In this document: positions 22,493 to 33,760 of the stretch, piece by piece | Layout: each line of letters opens with the position of its first letter | Position numbering within the stretch: the first letter of the stretch is position 1 | Assembly (NCBI RefSeq): GCF_003286085.1 | Contig: NW_020825324.1 | Span: 1,488,001-1,552,000 of the forward strand | Source of the DNA: Drosophila persimilis | Lineage: Eukaryota; Arthropoda; Insecta; Diptera; Drosophilidae | Direction: 5' to 3' | DNA: 64,000 nucleotides | Notes under the pieces: model-generated | Seen by the model: the letters and a program-made list of their open reading frames with translations, nothing else | Database searches by the model: none | What the model was told of the DNA's origin: nothing | Translations under genes and position numbers: made by a program

Positions 22493-22756
22493 GGCTGCTC
22501 AGACTCAACAAACTTGTATTCTAAATGCAGCGGTGGGCAGTCGCTGCATCGTGCACACGAGATGTATGTTGTTTGTGGCCTTTGTCTCACAGCAGTCGCG
22601 ATGACCTGTCCACCGCTGTTCCAATATGTAGGGGGGATAGCAGATAGCTTATACCATGGTTTCTTGAAGGACAACTGGGCTTCCAGTTTGGAAAACGCCT
22701 TGGAGATTGGAACGGCTTTCTTCTTAAGTTTTCCTAAGGGGTGCCTCTCTTTACTT
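22493..22756 (-). other. Unassigned open segment with coding-like composition
   Basis: On the minus strand a frame without stops runs for about 87 codons and ends at TAG near 22493. It has a balanced amino-acid make-up, including KAFSKLEAQLSFKKPWYKLS, PPTYWNSGGQV and a CARCSDCPP cysteine cluster, with fly-like codon choice. There is no ATG near its beginning and only a weak possible acceptor, so it may be a terminal exon of an unseen gene, a decayed gene, or chance. I do not recognise the family. Confidence 0.25.
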
Positions 22757-23843
22757 CAGTACGAGTATATATATAATATATAGTATGTATGTATGCACGA
22801 GTATGTATAATTACTTATCAACCATTTTGAGTTGGGCTGAGCTGAAATTTCATTTCATTTTTAGTCAAAGTAACTTCCAGTTGGATAGGAAATCTTCCCT
22901 TTGGTTGGGAGCATAAACGAAATTTTGATCAAGAAACCAAAACACACTCCAAATTCCAGCTTTATCCAAGTTTTAATTAGAATACTAGTGTTTTTGGAAT
23001 AAAATATGAAGATTTCAAACAGAATTTGTGCGAAAATTGTGGACTCTACGATGCCACACCTAAGGGATCTTGAAAGGCCCAGTAAACTAGCCTAGACCTT
23101 CTTCCACTCAGATTAAAATAGTAGAGTCAATGATTTCATTATGAGACAAATTTAAGGGGTATTATTCCGAACAGGATTCAACAGAGATCATTACCTTAAA
23201 GGGCTTTTAGGGGGTGTTTTTAGGGGCAATAAAAAAAAAAATTAATAACAATTAAATATAAATAAATTAGGGCTTAAATATGTACAGGCATTTTGCGTAG
23301 CGAAGCTTTCTCTTTTCTCTCTCTCTCTCTCTTTGCTTTAGACGTTTGATTAACCATTTAGTTTAGTGATTAGTTTAGTTTAGTTTAGTTAGTGGCTGCT
23401 CTAACGCCTTCTCCGTTCTCTTTGCTTATGCTCTCAAGTACAGTGTAAGTCAGTTAATTAATAGTTTACTTTGTTGTTACATTTTGTTTTGTTTTGTTTG
23501 TTTGTTTTTTTTTTTTTTTTTTTTTTTTAATTCAATTGAGTGTTGGTTTTCGTCTAGGTATAAACATTTAAAAATTTTGAAAAATATTTCGTTTTTTTGA
23601 TTTTAGGTTTGAATTTTTTTGTTTTGTTTTTTTTTACGACAAAAATGTAGAAAAAAATTCTTTAGTTGTTTAATGTGATTTTTATAATTTTTGTTTGCTT
23701 AAGTTAATTAACAAATTATTTGTTATTTTGCAAGCGAGAGAGATACGACGATTGACAAAAATTTGTAGCAATTTGTTGCATTTTAGTTTGGTGTATGTAG
23801 TGGTTGGCCATCGGCCCCTAGGACTATCATTATAGTACTAGTA

Positions 23844-23874
<31 letters not shown>

Positions 23875-24410
23875 AATATAGTTGTATATTCCGTATCTGT
23901 ATCTGCTGTATAACTATGATATATGATATATGTATGTAAGTGTATATATAGGTATATGGTATATGTATAGTATATGGCATATAATGTATGGTATCTGTAT
24001 ATATATGTAGCTATGTTTTCCTATTCTCCTGTTTTCTTTTCTGTTTGAATGCATGAACGATGTACTCTATATATTAGCAGCATATACTATATACTCGTAT
24101 GACTTGCTCTTGGTTTTGGCATTAGGATCTAAGAAAGGTAAGTGGTAAGTGGTAAGTGGTAAAAGGTAAAACTTAAACTTAATTGAGCGAGCACGTTGCT
24201 TGACTTTCGATCTCTTGATTTGTATCTGGATCTGGTTTTGATATAATTAAATGCATGAGATAATGCTTGGGGGCCTATAGCAGTGTTGTATTTACAGGTT
24301 TTTGGGGGGTTTTTATGTGTGTGTGTGTGCAGAATATCACATAGTCAGACATATAATTCTATATACGACTACAAGTTCTCAATTTTCGGCACTCCTCCTC
24401 GTCGTCGGCT

Positions 24411-26269
24411 TTAGACATGCAGCGTCGAGGAGTCCAGCGAATTCCTCGACGAACTCCGATGTCCACCGATCAGCGTGGCCGTGTCCGCTTCCGTGGCATC
24501 TGCATCTAGAAGGAAACGCTTGCGCTGCGGACGCAAAAACAGGAACATCACCAACAGCGACAGGAAAAAGGCCAACGCCCCAAAGGCCGGATAGACAACG
24601 CCACTCAGTTGGCTCGTTGTTGGCAAAGCACTGATGATGTACACCCGGTCCGTGGGATGCAGATGGGCATGCATCTTTGGCTGTCCACGCTCCGTTGTTG
24701 TTGTTGTTGTGGAGGTGTTGCCCTCTGTGGTGGTGCCCACCAACTGGCGCGTGTCCACATTGAGCTTCTTCGAGCGTCGCATCATGCCAGTAAGCTGCGG
24801 AAAATGGCAAACAAATACCGAGTTCCACGGATTAGTGATCACTCAGAGCTGCAACGGATGAGGGGGCGGGGGACGACGACTCACCTTATGCTTACACGTG
24901 ACCTGTATATTGTAGACCGTGTCCGGCCACAGGGAGAGCTCGGCACGAGACGTGTCCGTGAGAAGATTGCCTATCAGACCGCCCCCAGACACCTCCCAGG
25001 TGATCAGGCACTGGCGCGAGGCATTGGCTATCATCTCGTCCCAGCCAATGTCGGTGAGCACGAGTGCTCCCTGTCGCTGGGCCCTGTGTATCCTCAGCTC
25101 GAAGGGCGACAATTGCTTTTGACAGTTTTCCCAGCACTGTGGCGGCCCGCGGCAAGGCAAGGCACGGCGCGGCAGCAAGCGTAATGGATGGTTGGATGGA
25201 GGGACAAAAACGGAGGAAAAACAGTGGAAAGTTAGCTATTTGTCAATTAGGTTTTGTAATTATGTCGCGCGCCCTCAGGTAGGCAATGAAATTCTGCTCA
25301 TCTTTCATTCTCCTGCCCCCGGTTTTAACCCCTTATGGCCCTCTGGACAGTCCCATTTTCTTTCTTGGTTTGAAACAATTGTATTGGTCATGCTTCGCTT
25401 GGAATATCCTGAGGTATAGCCATTGTATGGCCCGAAACGGGGTTTCGGTATTTAATTAGAATTAGAAGAATTTCATTCAAGCATGAAAATACATTGAAAA
25501 CTTCGTTAAATAAATATGTAAAACTATTTTAAATTCATTTAATCTATACCAGTTTTTGACTTCATTTTTGCAGTAGCTTGCAGTGGAATTACCAGCAGTA
25601 CTCATCCCTATTTTATCTTTCATTTTAGGATTCATAAAAAATATAAAACAACGCCCTGCTAAAAAAACAAAAAAAAAAACTGTTAATCAAATATTTGAGA
25701 CCCAGGGCTCTACATCCATCAAAACCATAAAACACACACACACACAAAAAAACAAAAATGTGACATTCTCCAAGTGGAAGATTTTCAAGAGCCAGCATTA
25801 ATGGGTTAATGACATCGTTAGGAGGCTGTCACATGCCAGGGGCGTAGAGCGGCGATGGTGGGCGGTGGGGGGGAGCGTAGATACTTACATTTCTGCAATC
25901 AGTGGAATCCGTACAATAATGCCAGCCCCTCGAAAACTGTAAAGGGAAGAGAGAGGAGACGAAAGTTAGTTAGTGGGCGTGGCCTAATCGAATTTTAAGT
26001 AAGCTACGAGAAGAAAAAGTAATCAGGCACAGGACCCGAGGCGGTCTGCCAGCGAGGACAAACACAACAAGGAGTCATCCTCCTCATCTCGTTTTGTCCT
26101 ATCCCTTGACTTGGTTCCTGCCTCACAGCCAAAGTCCTGAGCCCTGCCTGTCCTGCCTGTCCTGTCCTTTGCTTCTCCTCAACAATAGACGCAAATTTGT
26201 AACTTGTAATAAAAGGCAAAGCCGGCAGTCAGACAGACAGATAGGCAGGCCGGCAGGCCGGCAGGCCGG

Positions 26270-26301
<32 letters not shown>

Positions 26302-28001
26302 CAAAAAGAAATCTAAAAGTCTATGTACGTAAAAGGATATATATAAATGACCACAAACGTTGGCCTGTGGAGAATTGAAAATTTCACGCTCCTGGCAATG
26401 AGGATAATGAGGGGGATTGCCATGGCAAATGGATAAGGATGGAAGACGGAACGGCACGGAACAGATCGGGATCAAAACTGGACTGCCTGCTTAGCCTTTG
26501 TCAACTGTCGCCTTACGCACAGGACAAAACAGAACGCAGCTGAACAGAACAGCGGGAGGGGACGCTCTCTCTTTCTCTGATTCTGATTCCCATTCCCATT
26601 TCTGTTTCTATATCTATTCGTGTCCTGTCTTTATGAATGAGCAGGCAGAATGGAGGGACAGATAGACAGACAGACACACAATTGAATGGCAAAAACTGCG
26701 ACAGAAAAACGATTAGAGATGGTTGCGTGACAAATTGTTATTGCCCCGAAATTTTACAATATTAAAAAATCTAAACTCCTTGTGTATTCAATGTCATTTT
26801 GCTGTCCAGTCCTCCCCCTGTCCGCTGCTAGACAGCGTGTGCGAGGGTTAAATAACCCCCCAACGAATAAAAAACCCATCATTGATCTTTGTTTTCCATC
26901 TTGATATATGTTTATTGCCTTTATGGGCATCATGGGGATTTTGTGCAATTTTTTGCCCTGACTTTTCAACTTAATTCGTTGCACTGACTAAATGATTCAT
27001 TGACGATGAACAACCCTGTTCCTGGAGGCCTCGCTTGAATCACATTTGATTCGCTGTACAAATTGTCTCATAAGAGAAAGGAATCACGAGCAACATTCGC
27101 CACGATTTTTTTTTTAAGTTTTGAGTACAATTTCTATATATTTTTAGGGCAAAAATATGTTACTGCTTTGCAAGTAACAAAAACAAAAACAAACAAAATT
27201 TTATAAAACTATTCTAATTATTTTAAATAAATTTTAAACGCGAAAATGCAAAGTTTTTTCAAGTAAATGGGGACCTTTCGAAAATATTTCATTTAATAAT
27301 ATATCTTGTATTTCAGGCCCCCTTTGGATCCCAACACACACCTCAGATGTGACTGGATCGTTTCATCAAATCTACAATAGAAAGCCTCCTCTCGAGGCAG
27401 ATGTCTGCATAAGAATGCAAGGACCAAACTTCTGACAAAGAAATTCACCCTATATTTCGTTTAATTAAATAAAATTAACATATTCGCATGGGCACATACA
27501 TATGTCTTGAGGATTTCTATAGATATCTCAGGGTTGTTTTTCCATAGAGTCTAGATTTTCACTACATTCAGTCCGCATTGTGGGACTGACATTGATTTAC
27601 TGTACAAATGTACCATAAGCGAACGGACACACTCATTAATTTTCTCCATCAATTTCCTCATTGAAACTCTTTCAGGATGTCCTTTGGCTATTTCTCTTTC
27701 ACACTATGATAATCAAACAAAATTCCATTCGAATCCTTAGATACCCCTAAAAGAATTTAAAATATAGAATATATAGAATAGAAAACAAAAGTGCCCCCAA
27801 TAAATGTGCAGCTCTCTTTTCAGAATAATTCCCAATCCGCATTGCAAAAAGTCTTTCCTCAAACATTTGACGATAGTAATTGCCATTGATTGTCTTATGC
27901 GATAATCCCATAGCAGTGGAAATCCTTTAAGTACTTCCTGAAACGCATTCTGCGATCATCCATCAAGGAGACGACCATCTCTAAGGATTCACATCCTTCC
28001 A

Positions 28002-28045
<44 letters not shown>

Positions 28046-31000
28046 GAGAGACAGACAGGGGACAATGGCTGCCATCACCTTTTGGCCCAACATTGACGGC
28101 GGCGACGGGCGGCGGCACTTTGTCATCATTACACAATAAGGAGGCGGGGCAGAGCAGGGCAGTCGAAAAACCCAGCAGTTGTGGCAGATAAAAACGGGAA
28201 CGGGAAAGACAGGGACAGAGGCAGGGCCAGGGGCAGGGGCAGGGGCAGGAGGCAAATTCCAGAAAAGGAAAATCGCAAAGACAACATATTTTCCGCTCAA
28301 TTGAATTTTTGCCCTCTCTTTGCAAAAAAAAAAAATAAATAAATAAAAGAAGGAGACGCAAATGTTGAAGATGCAAGAGGAGGAGGAGAGCAGGGAGACG
28401 ACGGACTGAAACAACTTGGGCGATAAGTAACAACAATAAGGCGTTCAAATGAATGAATGACTGAATGCCAGAATGAATGAACAGGGTACGGCTGAGGGAA
28501 GATTGAGGTATGAGAGACGGCTTTGACTCAATGAAAATGCTGAACTGGCAAATCATTCTGCCGCCGCCGCCGCCGCTTTTCCCACTTCTTGTACCTGGGC
28601 CCTGGGTCTTGTCTGTTTTGGGCCATATATAAATTAAACGCAGGCCAGCAGCGACAACTTTTACATGCAATTGTCCCAGACATTTTCACACCCATAGTGC
28701 CGGTGCCAGGGCCGGTGCCGGTGCCCCCTCCTCCTCCTCCTCCTCTGACCACATAAATTACCCAAAAAAAAAAAAAAAAAAAACTTACGGGAGGGTCACT
28801 CACTCATTTTTGCCCCCGTTCTCTTCCCACATTTCTTTTTCTCTATTTCTCTTATTTTTTGTTTTGTTTGAGGAGAAGCAATTTTTATGAGACACGTACG
28901 CATACGGAGATATTCGATGATTCCCACCACCAGCAGTAGCAGCAGCAGCAGCAGCAGCAGCAGAAGCCAAAAGAATACGTGCCTCGCATATCACATCAAG
29001 ATCGCTAGAGTCTCCCACAACCACCTCTCCCACATGTGCATATATCCCAGCCACCCATCTAGACTATCCACCCACTGGTGGGTGGGGCGGAAAAGACTTT
29101 CATGGTGTTAATTTGGCGCTGATTGAGCCACGCATTCGGCTTTCGACGGGGGTTTCAGGGATATCAGGGGTTGGATTCATAAAGGATGGAACGGATGGAA
29201 CGGATGCCTCGGATGCTACGGATGGTATGGTATGGTATGGCTCTGCTCTGTCTGCCTGACTGGATGGGTGGATTAGTTCCAGTATATTCCTTCGACTGGG
29301 CATGAAATTAGCTTCGCGCACGGCTCGACTCGAGTCCTAGACCGAGACCGACGGGCTTTGTCATCGTTCAACCCTTAAGAACTTTTTGACTTTCAACGAA
29401 TAGACTTCAAAGGGCAAATGCTCATGATGATGATGATGATGGTACGGCTGAAGATGATGATGATCAAAATTCCTTGCTCTAATTTCCACCCATCACTCTC
29501 GCATGACGCGGCACATTGATGGACTCGGACTCGAGAGCAAAAAAACAACATATATGGCATGTGCATGATGCGGCACGATTCCAGTTTCGCTAATATACTT
29601 ATTTTTGGTTTTCAGACTGCTTCAAAATTCAAAAAGCCTACCCACGGCTTCTGAGGGCTTCCCAACACCAAGAATAATGTTTCTTGTATCTAAATAATAG
29701 ATACATATACATATTTTTATTAATATTCAGAGTTTCAATTACATGAACTTCCCTGTTCAGCTTGAAAGCTCCCATTTTCTCAACAGAACACTCGTCTGTA
29801 CTCCCCTACTCTGTCTATTCTGGTACTCTACGAGTCCAGAGTGTTCATTGTGTTCAGCCATCCTCTCAAATTTCATTGAATTTTCTTTGAAAATGCCACA
29901 ACACTTTCCTGCTCAAGTGATTCATGCACTCCTCATGTCAATTGGTCGAGAGCTCACCTTAACGCCCGAGCTGGGAGCGAGCTCTCTCGGGTTTACTTGG
30001 AAATCGGAGATGATATTTACACGACTCTTGATTTATGCACCGCTTGCAGGTCGTACGGGAATTGATATGAACATTTCTGAATTTGAGTTGATTTCATTTG
30101 ATACCGAAATTTATTAACATTTTCGTTGAGGTGTCAGCACAATGGAGGGCGCGGTACGCGCTCTCTGGGGGTTTTTATCCGCAGTTCCAGGAAGTCACGC
30201 CATAACACGACAATCACAATTCGAAATCTTTCAATAGAGAGGAAAACTTTTCCAAACGAGATCTTTTCGTCTTGATTTCAATCCCCCCTTTGGGGCATTC
30301 AAAAATTCTGTTTCTTTTTTTCGATGTGGTTTAAGTTACATTTGTACATAAATTGTACAAATGGGGGGACTAAGGGGGGACACCAAGAATCAAGTTTCTC
30401 TAATAGTTTATGGATATCGAACATACATCTATATATGTATGTATATTCAAAACATAATTTTTGTTCAACTCCAAAACATGAGCTTCGCATCATAAAGCTA
30501 TATCTATTAGGAGTTTTCGTTATGATTTTTTTAAAACATTTTTTTGTGTGTTTTCTTTGTGGGATGTACTAGAAATTCCATTTACTCTGACTTTTCTTTA
30601 GTTTTGTGTTCCTTGTGTTGCATCTGGCATGCAGCCGTTTCCCCTCGCATATGTTGTTCCTGCTTTTACTCCCATTTCAACTCTTTCATTGTTTCCCCTC
30701 ACGTTCTGCTGCTGTGCTCCTTCCACCTTTGTACCCAGGTATGTACGCTCTAACTCTGCTCCTCTGCTCCTTCCAGCTTCTCTTTCAGAACATTTATTCA
30801 ACAGTTCCAACTGTCACTCTTGCTCTCCTCTCTCTAAAAGAAATCCCTCTCTGTCGCTCTCGAAAAAGCTTGGCTTTTGTCTCTCCCCTTTCTCTTTCTA
30901 TGCCGATTCAAATTCAATCCCCGATCGCTGCCGATCTCTATTAGCAGCACTATGACACTGGCCGACCACCCGGATGACATCTTTTGAGCGGCGGCTACCT

Positions 31001-31673
31001 GAGCAGCAGCGGCAGCGGCAACAGAAGCAGCAGCAGCGACAACAACGACAAAAACGACAACAACGACAAACGACAGAGCGACAGGGCGATGTCAACCCAA
31101 AGATAAAGAAAGGCACAGCAAGAGCGGGGCAGGGCATAAAAAATTACGTCGCTTTACCTTTCGGAGCCGAATAACCATTGTCATCATCATCGATGTCTAA
31201 CCTTGAAGGCCCTACCCCTACCCCTGCCTCTCCCCTGCCCCCTGGCCAATGCGGCTGCTGCTGCTCAGTTGAGCATACAACTGTCCATCAAATGTTTCGG
31301 CTTTGGCTTGGATCGGATCGGATCGGTGTCTTATCTCCCCGGCCCAAAAAGTCTGATCCGAGTTTGAGTTTCGAGGCTCTCTCGGTGTCTGTCGTCTGCG
31401 ACTTACCTGCTGATAGCAGCTTTGACGGCATCTGCTCAATTGCTTGCTGGTGCTGCTCCCAGGCCCCGTCGCAAACGGCATTGATGGCGATGCGGATGGG
31501 GAGGGAGAGGGAGATGATGATGATGATGATGATGAGGATGAGGATGGGGATGAGGATGAGCTCAGTTCTGTGGCTGTTCCCGTTCCATCTGCAGTCGATC
31601 CTCCATCCTTGTGGGCGAGACTGAGGGCGGCAAGTGCGCAGCAGGCGAGCATCAGAGCAAGTGAATTGAACAT
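24411..31673 (-). CDS. Single-pass membrane protein with six-Cys box and one fibronectin-III-like domain
   Basis: Exons 31673-31407, 25936-25889, 25136-24885 and 24794-24411 join at codon boundaries to 316 residues; the first intron is 5.5 kb. Visible order: signal peptide (1-20, MFNSLALMLACCALAALSLA), a Ser/Pro-rich low-complexity stretch (38-64), a cysteine box with Cys82, 86, 97, 103, 106 and 110 (SRCRQSCYQQ, then DCRNCWENC), a fibronectin-III-like domain (about 114-189, with CLITWEVSGG and LWPDTVYNIQVTC), a Thr-rich juxtamembrane stretch, a transmembrane helix (about 255-276, PAFGALAFFLSLLVMFLFL) flanked by RPQRKR, and a ~40-residue cytoplasmic tail. The cysteine spacing followed by FnIII resembles the N-terminus of anosmin-1 (Kallmann protein), without its WAP domain. 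This suggests a cell-surface receptor or adhesion role, which is inference. I do not know the gene's name. Confidence 0.85.
26243..26303. repeat. (GGCA)n/(GGCAGGCC)n tandem array
   Basis: About 60 bp of tetranucleotide repeats, first GGCAGGCC units and then pure GGCA units. Confidence 0.9.
28005..28044. repeat. (CA)n microsatellite
   Basis: About 20 CA units inside the membrane-protein gene's first intron. Confidence 0.95.
31508..31562 (-). repeat. (ATC)n-type trinucleotide repeat coding for the Ser tract
   Basis: GAT/GAG repeats on the plus strand are read on the minus strand as TCA/TCC serine codons in exon 1 of the membrane-protein gene. The tract length is likely to vary between individuals or species. 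Confidence 0.8.
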
Positions 31674-32666
31674 GTTTGTTCTTGTTGTTCCAATTGTTGT
31701 TGTTGTTGTTGTTGTTGTTGCTCTCTCCCACTCTCACTTTGTTGGCTCCTTTTTTTGCTTGCTTGCTTGCTCTTCTCTCCTTCCTCCCACCACCGCCACT
31801 CCAATCAATGGGTGTGGACGTGTGGGCGTTGACTCGTGTGTGAGCGGTCGTGAGTGTGAGTTTGTGTTTGGGTTCGTGTGCGTGTGCGTGTGTGTATAGG
31901 TATGTTTTGGGCTGAGTGGGCGTGGAGCAATCTGTTCAATCAGATTGATTAATTGATTGATTTTGTTTGTTTATTTTTGGTATCAAGAGGAGACATAATC
32001 GTCCCGTGCTTTTGGATGCATTTAGTGGAGCAGAGCAGTTCCCCTCAATGTACGCCTCTGCTTTCGCTCTCACACTCTCGTTCTCTCACTCCTTCCTCGT
32101 ATTACCGTTTATTTGCCTTGGCGATTGTCACACAGCAACAACGAGAGTATGTTTGTGGAATGGGGGGGTGGGGGGGACAACAACAACTACTTGAGGCTGT
32201 AACTGTAACTGTAAACGTAAGTGTAACTGTAACTCCACATGCGGCGGAGAGCAAAACAACACACGACCCACGAGTATGGGATGATACACAGAGAAACAGC
32301 GCGACACCAACGAAAATTGCCTCGTTACTGTTACGTTTTTTTTTTTTTTTTTGTTACTGTTACTGTTGCTGTTGCCTTTGGTTTTTGGTTCGGCTTTGGT
32401 TTTGAGGCTGGGATTTGTTTTGGGGCGTGGAGACGTTGCGGCCTAATGGCGGGCCGGGCGGTCCGGGTCGGTCGTGCAGAGGTTTGGTTTGTTTGACTTT
32501 GTTATTTGAGCACCTTCCTTCCTTCCTTCTCCGTTTTTTCCTTTTTGGCTGCTGCTCTGCTTTTGCTCCTGTTTCTGTTCTCAGGTAAGTTGGCACCGCA
32601 TAAAACACAATAACTCACACGCAGACACGTGAAAAAATAGACAACTTCAACAAGAACAACATAGCA

Positions 32667-32676
32667 CGGTCACACT
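32667..32676 (+). promoter_or_regulatory. Core promoter motif 1
   Basis: CGGTCACACT on the plus strand about 1 kb upstream of the membrane-protein start codon (minus strand). It is a possible promoter element, but the orientation is opposite to the gene, so the assignment is uncertain. Confidence 0.35.
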
Positions 32677-33391
32677 TCAATAAATAACAACTATAACAAA
32701 CAGCAAAAAAGACGTCGTCGTTGAACACGAGAGACCAAAAACTGTCTTTCTCTAAAAAAAAATGTGCGCTGCGCTAGGATGAAGCAGTCGTCGTTCGCGC
32801 GGGAGTCGAACAACCGTCGTCGTTGAGTGTAAAATGAAAACAACGATAGAGCGGGCGCAAGGTCGAAAGCAGAACTGAACGGCGGGGCGGCTGCGAGATA
32901 ACACAGAAACGGGAAACCAGAGCTAGCGACAGTGCTGGCCAAATGGCTATAGCTAAAACCAATGGTACATATTGAGCAAGGACATCCTCTTAAGTACTCA
33001 ATGAAAATCCCTGCTGGTCTTGTAAGTGTTTCTTGCATCTTATCCATCTGCTTCATCAAGCCATAGATAAATTGAACTATAAAATATTATTTAGTGGCCA
33101 TAAATCTTTTTTAGCTACAAAACATTTCTGCTACATTTGCTTACTTTTATTTACTTTTATCCATTTTTGATTAAAAAACCTTCCATTTCCTTAATATCTA
33201 ATTTAATACCCTAACACATTTTGTTTATTGAGCTATTTTAAAGCTATTTGTCAGCAAGTCCGCCAGCCAAATCCTACTCGAACATCTCTCACACAGCACA
33301 CCGTTGCTTGTCTCATCCAAAAGTAGTGTCAAACTCGAACATGCTCGAAGCGAACTGAACAGTTGGATGCCCTGCAGTGTTTTCCACTTAG

Positions 33392-33760
33392 CCTCATTGG
33401 ATCTAAGCTACATATGTATGATACAATGTTCAGAGTCTACCGACCACAATACCAAAAACATGAGTATTAAGAGTGCTACTATATGATCTTTTAATGGAAT
33501 CAGTTGGACGGCACTGGTTCGCCAGGTTGTTGAATTAGTGCTTCAGGTGTCTGCAGAAAGTTTTTGTGCTCATCTTCCAAGTTTTTTTCTAGAAAAACCC
33601 TTTGTGCTCTCATTTTCTCCTTCAGCTAATATCATTTTATTGTGAATTGGGAGGACATCTGTGTTATCCACATAATCAATAATGTGAGAATTCATACTAA
33701 AATTTGGCAAACTGTTCATGAATTCTCTTAACATCCGGAACCTGGCTACATCGTTTTTTC
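33392..33760 (-). pseudogene. Diverged relic, copy 1 of a duplicated coding-like segment
   Basis: Alignable by eye with 36112-36424 (shared blocks CCTCATTGGATCTAA, GTGCTACTATATGATC, TTAATGGAATCAG, GGCTACATCGT). On the minus strand the reading is GKNDVARFRMLREFM, then ENESTKG, then after a frame change NLEDEHKNFLQ. The second copy gives GKDDVAKFLKLERYL, ENGSTKG and NLDDELKYLQ at matching places. Both copies need frame changes, so both look dead. I do not recognise the parent protein. Confidence 0.45.

Larger units (their letters stand above)
16141..24410. other. Gene-poor intergenic region left of the membrane-protein gene
   Basis: No gene is supported. Contents: GT microsatellite 18149-18179; C25 homopolymer 18451-18475; CT-rich and T-rich pyrimidine stretches around 19580-19980; purine/GGGCGG-rich tract near 21040-21070; CCACT repeats at 21781-21800; a T24 run at 23505-23528; TA repeats at 23838-23862; and a GTAAGTG repeat near 24138-24160. 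One open segment at 22493-22756 on the minus strand looks more protein-like than the rest and is listed separately. The right part probably includes the 3'UTR of the membrane-protein gene. Confidence 0.5.
25937..31406 (-). other. First intron of the membrane-protein gene
   Basis: A 5.47-kb intron with no internal gene recognised. It contains the GGCA/GGCC tetranucleotide array at 26243-26303, a CA microsatellite at 28005-28044, a CAG run at 28931-28963, GAT repeats near 29425-29440, a GGTAT run near 29222-29240 and an A19 run near 28764. The segments around 27041-27085 and 27586-27625 share a GATT-GCTGTACAAAT-CATAAG-GAA pattern and may be diverged copies. Large first introns in flies often hold enhancers; nothing here proves that. 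Confidence 0.6.

Noticed and set aside
27981..28670. 229-codon minus-strand open frame
   Set aside because: Produced by the CA microsatellite (Cys/Val runs) and GGGCAG repeats; lies inside an intron of the membrane-protein gene.
29743..30117. 124-codon plus-strand open frame
   Set aside because: Not repetitive, but no start context, domain or splice partner; inside a large intron on the other strand.
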